A stretch of 64,000 nt of DNA from Nectonema munidae (taxonomy: Eukaryota; Nematomorpha; Nectonematoida; Nectonematidae): contig JAUIRK010000813.1 in assembly GCA_030549495.1 (NCBI GenBank), positions 62,001 through 126,000 on the forward strand, in the 5' to 3' direction. Below the pieces are notes generated by a model. It searched no databases. It saw nothing but the letters and a program-made list of their open reading frames with translations, and had not been told where the DNA came from. This document shows positions 55,771-64,000 of this stretch, one piece after another (the stretch's first letter is position 1; every line of letters begins with the position of its first letter). The position numbers and the translations under genes were made by a program.

Positions 55771-57089
55771 GCTATGAAATTCAGTTAAATACGTAAAAAA
55801 GTTGAAAGATTGTTTACTAATGAGCAAGGACTTGATGTAATTGTTGAAGCAACGTAAGGTATATATTTTGCTAAATTTTCTTTTTGAAAAATTTTGTTCT
55901 TTAATTTGATTGTAGTGCTCCGCAACTTCAGAATTTTTCTAAGATGAATATATGAAGAAATAAATTCTTTCTTCTGAATATGAAAATGATGTACTCCCTT
56001 TAAAAAATTAATAAAAATCGTACTTGAAAGTGTCTATTAAGGATAAAATTTTTGTGTAAAATTTGGTAATAATAAAATTATTTACTTAAAATTGCATTTT
56101 TTGGAAAATATTCTGTGAGTTTGAAGAATTAAAAAATATTTTTCTTAGAAAATTTAAATGTTTAAAATTGAAAAAGGATCAATTAACTCTGTTGATAATT
56201 CAGGCCTCCGGGGTAGATGTACTTAGACTTAAGAATGTACATTCAATAGAAATTTTCATAGAAAAGAACTTACGAATATATTGTTAAAGCGTTGCAGCTT
56301 TATAGCGGAAAAAGAGGAAGATGTAGAGAAAGTAAAAGATAGTAAAGAAAACCATAAGAGTTAGGATTATGTAAATGTAAGAAATGAATGCCTGTTCAAC
56401 AAATTTCAAATTCTGAAATTCTAGAAGCTGATGATGATAGCTAATAAATACAGTATCATGTTTATGGATAACATCAATACTTTAATTTTGGCCTATACCT
56501 AAGTACATTAATGTTATGACATTTAAGATAAAATTAAGAAATAGGAGAGGGTCTGGGGATTTTCAGGGGGACATATATGTATGAGCCCATATTTTGTATA
56601 CGAGCAACGTGAACTACTAGGTATAGTTAGTTAATACCAGAAATGTCATTATTAGTTTTTTTTGAAGATTATACTCTCTTTCAATTACTGTTAATCACTT
56701 TCGGGGAAGTTAAATTTTAGCAATTTGCGAATTAAAAAATTTTGCTGCCCATCATATATTTTAAAAATTATCTTCATGTTATACTTTTTTTTCTCTGCAG
56801 AAGTTTCAAATTAATATATTCGTGAGTTATATTTTAGCGAAATATCAGCTTTTAGCGACAATAAGAATATAGCGGAAATTTTATGATTTACAGCATTATA
56901 AAGAAATCGTAGCACATTATTAGAAAAATAAATATTTCGTTTTAATTGTTGAACAATTTTTTTCTTCAAATATTAAATTTAACTAGAGTAAAATAGGTAT
57001 TAAATACTTATTGGTTCTTTTGGACTGGTCTTTCCAAAAAGATCTTTCAATTTCTCAGTTCTCCTAGTTTTAATTAAAATACACTTTCC
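55771..57089. other. Intergenic, two exon-like scraps only
   Basis: No gene recognised. At 55800-55856 (+) a short open stretch ends at a good donor (gaagcaac|gtaagg). At 57012-57070 (-) RTEKLKDLFGKTSPKEPI lies between acceptor-like and donor-like sites. Neither can be joined to anything in the window. Confidence 0.35.
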
Positions 57090-57097
57090 CCTACATG

Positions 57098-57443
57098 CAG
57101 TGACGGTTCTAGATTTTCAAAAGTGAGAGGGCCAAGTTTTTAAATCGATAATTTTTTATAAATTTTGCAATTTACCAAATACATATGTTTTAGTTTTTTT
57201 CTTTGAATTATTCCAATGAATTAAAATCAAATTAAGAGTGCTCTTGGTCTAAGATACACCCGTCCAGATAAGAGAGATATTTCTTCTCCTGAATGAAAAA
57301 CCCACTCAAAAAATTAAATTATAAAAAGTTTGGAGTAAATTTTAAATCAAGTAAAATAGGTATTTGATGTGGAGGGCCAACATGGGGCCAGCCAAAAAAC
57401 TGGGAGGGGGAGCATGGCCCCCACCCCCTTAAAACCACCACTG
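57098..57443. mobile_element. Non-autonomous hAT, 346 bp, perfect 8-bp duplication CCTACATG
   Basis: CCTACATG occurs at 57090-57097 and 57444-57451. The inverted ends are CAGTGACGGTTCTAG and CAGTGGTGGTTTTAAGG. Near the right end lies a C/G-rich block (gggagcatggcccccacccc). No coding capacity. Confidence 0.9.
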
Positions 57444-57451
57444 CCTACATG

Positions 57452-58243
57452 TGCATTTATCCTTTATCTTGTTTGATTAATAAATAGTACTGTTGATAGA
57501 TTTTCTGTAACTAAAACTGCAAACGTATAAATAAGTGATATAGACTAAAAATATATCAATAGAGGAAGGTTTTTTTAATTTTAGAAATTGTAATTGGATA
57601 TAAAAAATAAAATTTAAAAATCAATCGCGACTATGTACTTATTTTTGCGTGATGAACTTAACGATGATTGATTAGTCCCTCTCTAGAAATTTTAAAAACT
57701 ATTTATTTATTACTACATTGGCTTATTAATTCAAACAAAACTCCTTTTAGTTTAGGTTTTTATAATTATAGTCATTAACTCTTTTAGGCATTAGTTCCGA
57801 AAATTAATTCTGTAGAATTCTTTTTAAATGAATTATTATACGACATTAGCAAAGCAATTTTTATTTCGCTCACTAGTGATGAATTATGTCAAATTGGATT
57901 AAATTAATGTTGATCTATGTAAGAATTATTCGAGAAGATATATTTTATTATTCGATAACTATATACGCTTTAATTTGTTTTATTTTGATATACTATTTAT
58001 TAGAAAAACAAAATAACAAAAAAATATAAAATTCACCATTATTCGAACAGATTAAATATTAAAAGTATAAATAATTTAAAAAATTCACCCCTTCCAAAAA
58101 ATTTTGAATCCCTTGTAATTTTATTTTTATTTTACTAAGACGCATAAATTAAAGGAATATGTACTTCTTGCCAATTCAAAAGTCAAAATCACCAAAAGAG
58201 ATATATTAGTCTTAGATATTTTTAGGCAAATATTCCTTTAGAT
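57452..58243. other. Intergenic, nothing recognised
   Basis: A/T-rich sequence without gene, RNA or bounded repeat up to the hAT end at 58244. Confidence 0.5.
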
Positions 58244-59300
58244 CAGGGTTCGGCAAACTTTTTTACTCGTCGACCCCTTAATATAAGATTTGTTTTTACA
58301 TCGACCCCCTCCCCCACACAGATATAAAAGTTTAATCAAAAAAATTGAATCATTATTGGCATTTTTGATGACCAAAAATTAAAAAAATGATAAAATTCAA
58401 TATTATATCTTATATCGTACACTATATAATGTCCAAAGCTAAATATTAAGAAAAAAAGACGTGCTTCACTGCTATAAAGTAAAAAAGAATAGCAAAATAG
58501 AGTTTTTTTAATAAAGCATTTTATTAAAACAGTAATATAAAAAATACATCAACAGACTTTTTATTGAAGAACTTGATATTAATGAGATGGATGTGCTTGA
58601 TGAGCTGCAGCAAGGCTATTCATATTTGGTTTAAAGTTGGTAAGCTTTAGTCGCAAATCACCACCCTTCTCAATGTTCAATCTGTTTCTCTGCTTTGTCA
58701 GAATTGTGTTCACGTGGCTGAAACCAGCTTCAACGATGTATGAAGTTGGAAGTGCAAGTAGGAAAGGTTGGGCTGCTGCTCTGAGCTTGGCATATTTAGT
58801 AGCAGTATTGATATTGTTCCAATATTCTGTGAGGTTTTTACTTTCAAACAACGCTTTAGCTTCGAGATCTACACATATTTCAATAAGTTCATCTTCTAAG
58901 ACAGATTCATTATCTTCATTGTCTATTTTCATATCAAATGGCTTGACAAGCCATTCGGGAACTTGCATATCCTCGAAGTCTTGGAAACGTGTTTTGAAGT
59001 CTTCTTTTAATTTGTTAAGATGTTGAATATATATCTCTAAGTCACCGTCTGAAATGCTTTCAGACTCTTTTAAGATTCGCAAATTTGAAAAATATTTGTA
59101 ATCATTACGGGGAGTAACTAATTTGTGCCAACTAGGGTATTTTGTGCCAACTACGTGAAAAATATAGTTTTCTTCAAAAAAAATTGGATATAAGTTTAAA
59201 CCATAGTAAATAAGAATTTCTAAAAGTTTTATCATAAATCTTCAAGTAGATTTTTTTTAATTCGATAAAATCTATTTTTTCTAGTTTTTTTATTTTATCC
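58244..59300 (-). mobile_element. hAT element, 3' half, parent family of the 6256 MITE
   Basis: The left end CAGGGTTCGGCAAACTTTTT at 58244 is followed by the same roughly 230 bp as the MITE at 6256-6544 in inverse, then by transposase coding on the - strand. The right end is not visible: no inverse copy of the terminus was found up to 59570, so the element is truncated at its 5' side (right limit approximate). Confidence 0.75.
58579..59235 (-). pseudogene. hAT transposase C-terminal region (ZBED5/FAM200-like)
   Basis: Open for 218 codons and ending DLRLKLTNFKPNMNSLAAAH followed by QAHPSH. The dimerisation domain is recognisable in LRAAAQPFLLALPTSYIVEA, then GFSHVNTILTKQRNRLNIEK, the ZBED5/SCAND3-type variant of the hAT C-terminus. 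The first about 45 residues (IYYGLNLYPIFFEENYIFHV) do not look like the family and probably come from intron or junction sequence. The catalytic core and BED finger are absent. No internal stop, so this is a fairly young fragment. Confidence 0.8.
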
Positions 59301-59570
59301 GACATGTTTTTTTTTAATTATTTATCAATCTTTTATCCCCAAGGCTCCCAATGCTAAAAAAAACAAATTCACAAAAACTGTGATTAATCATCTTAAATTT
59401 GTAAAAGCCTCATGCCAGCTTTCGAAATCCTTGCATTTTACAAGCTGTGTCAAATAAAACAACAACAACAACAAGACTATTCTTTCAAAGAACTTTTTAT
59501 AATTACCATCTAAACCTGATAAATATGGCTTAATTTTTTTTGGATAAGTGATTCTAAAACATTTTATCCT

Positions 59571-60420
59571 TTGAAGGGAATATCTTATACAGGTAAAATT
59601 GGTAATAAAGTGCAGAAAAATTTATCTCACTCTATTGTCATGAACTTAGCAAGACCTTTTTTCTTTTTCAGTAGAAATATTACTTATGATAATTTTTTCA
59701 CGAATTTAAATTTAGTACAACAATTATTTAAAAATGGCTTAACAAGCGTGGGAACAGTAAAAAAAATAAATTATTCATCCCAAAACTTTTTTTTGAAAAA
59801 TAATGCAGTAAATAGTTCGTTGTTCGGCTATCATAAAGATGCAAACATCGTTTCCTATGTTTCAAAAATAATAAACAAGTCATCCTCCTTTCAACTATGC
59901 ATAATGAGGGATATTAGTGAAGAAAAAAAAGAATAAACCAGAAATTATTCTGTTTTACAATCAAACAAAATCTGGCATTGATACAATGGATCAACTTTTG
60001 AATTATTATTCCTGAAAAAGAAAATACAAAAGTTGGCCACACGTTATATTTTTAATATGGTAGATATAGCAAGTTTGGCATCATATGTTATATAGAGCAT
60101 AAAATACCCTGAAAATATTTAAAAATTGGAATGAAGAGATTTTCTCCAAAGTATGGCAGAAAAACGCATACATCCTTTGCTAGAATTGAGACCGCAGATA
60201 CTACAAATTCCTAAACAAAGGAAAGAGCCATTGAAAAAATCAATAACGAAGATGAAGATTCAGAAAATGTTTGATTTCATCTTTTTCAAACAAAAAATAG
60301 ATGTTATATTTGTCCTTCTTTAAAAGATAGTTAAATTAAACAAGTTTGCTATTAATGCCAGATAAATGTATGTATTGAACATTCAAAGAAAAATATAACA
60401 TGTGAACAATGTTCTATGAA
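59571..60420 (+). pseudogene. piggyBac transposase, C-terminal half, broken
   Basis: The frame 59571-59936 contains SRNITYDNFFTNLNLVQQLF (second catalytic Asp in YDNFF), then KNGLTSVGTVKKIN, SSLFGYHKDANIVSYVSKI and SSFQLCIMRD. After a one-base shift near 59935 it continues NKPEIILFYNQTKSGIDTMD (third catalytic Asp in GIDTMD), then QLLNYY and a stop. Scraps further on give the C-terminal zinc-binding domain (RCYICPSLK, VCYKCQINVCIEHS; about 60295-60395). The order is that of PGBD4-like piggyBac proteins. The N-terminal half and both TTAA termini were not found. Confidence 0.8.
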
Positions 60421-60628
60421 TTGAAAATTATTATATAATGTATTTTTCTCAATGAATAATGAAATAAATTACATTATCTATTTTTGAAAATAATATTGAA
60501 AAGATTATATTTAATTTTTGAATTTGAAAATTTATTAAAACTTATTTGGAAAAATGCAAAAGAGTAATGGGTCCGTTGGACCAATGGTTACTAATATAAC
60601 ATTATGTTTGCATGTTGAGGGCTTTTAT

Positions 60629-60768
60629 ATCGTAAATATGGTAATCCTTTCAGGAGTTATATAGTTTTATTAAACAAGTATGTAACTTGTTTACACTTAT
60701 CGTAAATATGGTAATACTTTCAGGAGTTATATAGTTTTTATAAACAAGTATGTAACTTGTTTACACGA
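60629..60768. repeat. Tandem duplication, 2 x 70 bp
   Basis: The unit starting cgtaaatatggtaat at 60631 is repeated from 60701 with only two or three differences (taatccttt/taatacttt and one added T). Each unit holds the small palindrome aacaagtatgtaacttgtt. High identity implies a recent event. Confidence 0.85.
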
Positions 60769-62059
60769 AAGATATATTTTTCCAATGAACTAAGAGAAAA
60801 AATCCTAATATTTTTCAAGAGTGTAAAAATCTAGTATTGAGATTTTCAAAAAAATTTTGACAGTGAAAAAACTCCATTGTGAATCAATAATCCTTAAACC
60901 TTTATCTTATTAGTTAATATTCGAAACATCAATTGACTAAAAAAGTTATTTAAAATTTTTTAAAGAGTTAGAGTTACCATAAATATGAGAGATACAAATA
61001 TATATGTAAAGATATAGCTATTCTCAAAAAAAATTTATATATGGGAATCAAATTTGACAAATTTTTTTCTTCAGTATGAATGAGGGAACATTTTATAGAT
61101 GGGAAATTTTTGTAATTGAAAAAAAGAGAAATGGATTTATCAAGAACAGGAATTTTGAAAAAGGATTGGTTAGCAAATTCAGGGTGATATTTGTTCAGAA
61201 CAACTGATATTGATTAAAAAAAAGAGTGGATAAACAAAGAGATTCTCTTCAATAGAAAAGTTATGAAATCGCTTAAATTTGAGCTAAATAAATCTCTGAA
61301 AAATGTTTTTTCGAACATAGATTTCACAAAATGAATTTCTGATGAAAGTAGAGCTACCAAAATAGGATCAGTTTAGAATTAAGAGAAAAATTTGATACCA
61401 TATAAAAATGAAGTATAGACTACAAGCTGAGAGCGCATTTGTAAGCAATACTATTGCTGAATTAATTATTTATCATTAAAAAAATATAACTGACCAGTAG
61501 CAAAAGTTAATTTTACAATAACCACAATTTAAAACTAGAATGAAAAAAATATTTTGAGAATCAAATTGAGCATGTTCAATTTGCTGTGCTTGAATAAGTT
61601 TATTTTAATATAATGAGCAAAGGTGTCTGGCGTTAAGTAACCTATCAAAGTTATTTTACTGATAGGTAAAATATTTTGGGTGAATTAATCATTAAACGTT
61701 GGTTTATTATATAAATTAAGAAAATATTAACCCTAAAAATGTGGAATTTATAATATATTTTCAAGTTTATATATTTGGCATTGATTGATAGATTTTATAG
61801 ATTTTTTATCAGGTTTGATTGATTTTTTAACAGGTTGGATTGATTTTCATGAAAAATAAATAATGCCATCAGATTCACTATCTATAATATTCAATAGTTT
61901 AAGAAAAAAGGAGGGGCGGCTAAAATAGCCCAACGTCTGTGAGAAAATGAAAATAGCCCGTTTACTAGTAGGGTTAGAAGGCATAAAATTGTAAAATATC
62001 AAAGCAAAATTATTTTTAAATTAAATTTATTTTTAAATTTTAATTTATATAATATAACT
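60769..62059. other. Intergenic, nothing recognised
   Basis: A/T-rich sequence. A doublet 'ttgattgatagattttatag/ttgattgattttttaacagg' style repeat lies near 61780-61850. No gene or bounded element. Confidence 0.45.
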
Positions 62060-62240
62060 TGGGAGGACGTAAATGGTTGTTAGAGTGTACCAGTCAGCTT
62101 AACATTTGAAGGTTAGAGATTCGATCCAGAAGGCAAATAATACTCAAAAATCACAAGTAACTGTGATTCTATCTTCATGCATAATGTGAGCATAGCCTTA
62201 AGGCTGAAATTGCTTTGTTATAAAGAACGATCCAACCAAC
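62060..62240 (+). mobile_element. tRNA-derived SINE, family S4
   Basis: The head gggaggacgtaaatggttgt with A-box-like tggttgttagagtgtacc is followed by B box AGATTCGATCC (62117-62127). The body includes catagccttaaggctgaaat, and the end carries aacgatccaaccaacaataa. No second copy is seen in the window. A single decayed tRNA-like pseudogene is the alternative. Confidence 0.55.
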
Positions 62241-62948
62241 AATAATATTACATGTGTGCTCATTTAAATAATAATTTTAACCCATTTTGACCTGAATTAA
62301 TATTTTTTTCTAATTTAAATTTTTTTCAAACATAGTAATGAAGTTACAGCTCGTTTATCTGACACCCATTTTTCCAACAACCTCGGTATCGGGTACACTT
62401 TTTATGGTAGCCATTTTCCATAATGGTTTCAACCCCAATTTTCCGACATTCCCGCTCTGACTCCGACACTCAGCAAAAAATGATTTCACCCCAGCCAGTG
62501 AATTTCGTTAATCCGACACAAATTCCTTTACATTTTTGATGCAACATATCAAAGAAAATGGAGAGTCATTGTGACAATTAAACATCAACAGATTAGACAA
62601 TAGTACACTCAGCTCCTCTTGGATAAAAAAAATGGGGCAAGAAGGAAGAGAGTAACACACTCATGTGTAGTATAAGGGTAGGGAAATGGAATGAATGCAA
62701 AATTTATTATGATTATGATTATAACATGTGCAAGCAAATGAAGATGCTTGCACTATACTAGACATAACTATAACAATAATCATGGTAGATGTGAGTAAAA
62801 TTCATAAATGATCAGCTGCGTACATATAAGATAGAGTTCATTGAATATTCAGTTTATAACACCATTTGTTCCTTCTAATATTTGATCTCTTTTTATTCAG
62901 TTTGAAGAATTGATTCCAAATACAGAGTTGTTCAGCTAACCAAGCTAA
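62241..62948. other. Intergenic / 5' side of the Tigger relic
   Basis: No gene recognised. The 62350-62520 part contains repeated 'tccgaca' words (ttttccgacattcccgctct, ctccgacactc, aatccgacacaaat), which may be a decayed terminal module of a MITE or of the downstream pogo element. Confidence 0.4.
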
Positions 62949-63900
62949 ATGCCCAATCAATCCCATGATAATTTTGGAAACCCTTTACATCTTGCTAAAC
63001 AATCACGTGTGGACTTATCTATCAGTCAAAAACGTGTGATATGCTTGTACAGAGCAGGTCATCCTAAGTCTACTCAACATCATATGTTCATATTTTTTAA
63101 TGTTTATGGAATAGTTATTGGTCGTTCAACAATAAGTGATATTCTGTCTAAAAAAATGACACAAGTATGCTCGTGTGAGTAGTGCTAAGCATGAGGCAAT
63201 GGAGAGTGCCCAATTTATGTGGTTCACGGATGTACCAACTCGTCGTGCCACAATAAATGATGATAAATTCATTTCAAAAGCTCGTGTATTTGGTAAAGGT
63301 CTGAATGTTGGAAACGATTTCAAATACTCTAGCTGTTGGCTTGATCGCTATAAAACACGTCATAGCATTAAATTTTATAATAAGCATGGAAAAAGCTCAA
63401 GCTGTAGCATAAATGACATTCATCAATTTCGACAAAAGATATCCAGAAAACATCTATAACATGGATAAAACTCGCTTTTTCCGCTTGTAACCAAATGCTA
63501 CCCCGTGAAAGGTAATAAAAAAACAAAGAGGGCATTACAATTGCATCTTGCACAAACGCAAGTTGTACAGATAAGCGTAGGTCTATTGTCCTTGCAAAAT
63601 TCGCTCTTCCACGATGTTTCGGTAAAAAATGTGACCCCAAAATTTATTGTGACTATTATTCCAATAAATTAACCTAGATGACCATAAATATCTTCTTACA
63701 CAGTCTTAAAATTAATAAGACTTAAACGGATTTATACGAGTTGTAAAAAACAAATGGTTCTGCTATGCCACAATGCTACTGGAAACAAATAAGCTGGAAT
63801 GAAAGTTATTAACACTACATTAATTTTCTTGCCACCGAGCATGAAATCATAAATAATTTTAAACTACATTATCGAAAACTTATTATACGCCATTTGATCT
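62949..63900 (+). pseudogene. Tigger/pogo-type (CENP-B-like) transposase, broken
   Basis: Frame 62949-63182 encodes the N-terminal HTH region (SISQKRVICLYRAGH, then VIGRSTISDILSKK). Frame 63175-63459 encodes the CENP-B DNA-binding domain (EAMESAQFMWFTD, ISKARVFGKGLNVGNDFKYS, SCWLDRYKTRHSIK). The DDE domain follows in other frames: YPENIYNMDKTRFFRL at about 63440 (first Asp), TKRALQLHLAQTQVVQISVG, then LLCHNATGNK (second Asp replaced by His), and FLPPSMKS with IIENLLYAI near 63830-63895 in place of LPPNTTSLIQP. Several frame changes and the lost Asp make it inactive. Confidence 0.8.
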
Positions 63901-64000
63901 AGTGTAGTAATGATAAACGAGAAATGGAGGTAAATGTAAGACAAACACTTGGTATGGTGTATTGGACTTCTGTTCAATAGGTTAGACATCGTAAATTGTT

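Noticed and set aside
55800-55856. Short + strand exon ending in a gtaagg donor
   Set aside because: One good donor is not enough; no homology or partner exon.
57012-57070. Short - strand exon RTEKLKDLFGKTSPKEPI as an upstream RNMT exon
   Set aside because: It does not match the RNMT N-terminal region and cannot be joined by phase to 49550 with any confidence.
60629-60768. CRISPR-like array
   Set aside because: Only two long units with no spacers, in animal DNA.

Overview
This is a strongly A/T-rich stretch of animal nuclear DNA. Evidence for that is spliced genes with very short introns (57-64 nt) beside very long ones, tRNA-derived SINEs, LINEs, and a dense load of cut-and-paste DNA transposons. 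I see no bacterial operons, CRISPR arrays or rRNA/tRNA genes. The transposon mix (hAT, piggyBac, Tc1/mariner-like, Tigger/pogo, a CACTA/CMC-type element, MULE-like MITEs, Jockey/CR1-type LINEs) suggests an arthropod. A parasitic copepod or other crustacean is my guess, and no more than that.

Two host genes can be reconstructed. (1) ZC3H3 (+ strand, about 31150-33381) is a nuclear CCCH zinc-finger protein of mRNA 3'-end formation and export. Four CCCH fingers are spread over three exons, and two C-terminal exons are probably joined in frame across a 1.4 kb intron that carries a SINE. (2) RNMT, the mRNA cap guanine-N7 methyltransferase (- strand, 49550 down to 41649), has six recognisable exons from SAM motif I (VLDMGCGKGG) to the stop. 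They include one GC-AG intron and two introns swollen to 2.4 and 4.2 kb by insertions. Its N-terminal exons were not found. A third possible host exon lies antisense inside the ZC3H3 intron (32241-32419).

Layout: 1-870, hAT fragment with a foldback; 2.6 kb, piggyBac MITE; 3.4-4.6 kb, hAT with target duplication; 6.3 kb, hAT MITE; 8.0-9.3 kb, hAT with a perfect 8-bp duplication; 10.6-11 kb, two piggyBac MITEs; 11.8 kb, SINE; 12.1-15.2 kb, LINE; 17.6-18.9 kb, LINE and hAT remnants; 19.2-22.0 kb, mariner-like element with about 0.5-0.6 kb inverted repeats and a nested hAT MITE; 22.9-26.2 kb, LINE on the - strand; 28.1-30.7 kb, hAT; 31.2-33.4 kb, ZC3H3; 34.6-37.5 kb, hAT; 38.9-40.5 kb, piggyBac; 41.6-49.6 kb, RNMT with its intron-borne hAT, LINE, SINE and MITEs; 50.8 kb, MULE-like MITE; 51.3-53.8 kb, a complete-looking transposon with an uninterrupted 570-codon transposase; 54.5 kb, second MULE-like MITE; 57.1 kb, hAT MITE; 58.2-59.3 kb, hAT; 59.6-60.4 kb, piggyBac; 63-63.9 kb, Tigger/pogo.

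The standout is the 51324-53755 element. It has 12-bp perfect terminal repeats starting CACTGG, a 3-bp TTA target duplication, about 115 bp of subterminal inverted similarity, and one intact ORF in a landscape where nearly every other transposase is broken. The other useful outcome is a set of precisely bounded insertions (perfect 8- or 9-bp duplications) that defines several non-autonomous families here.
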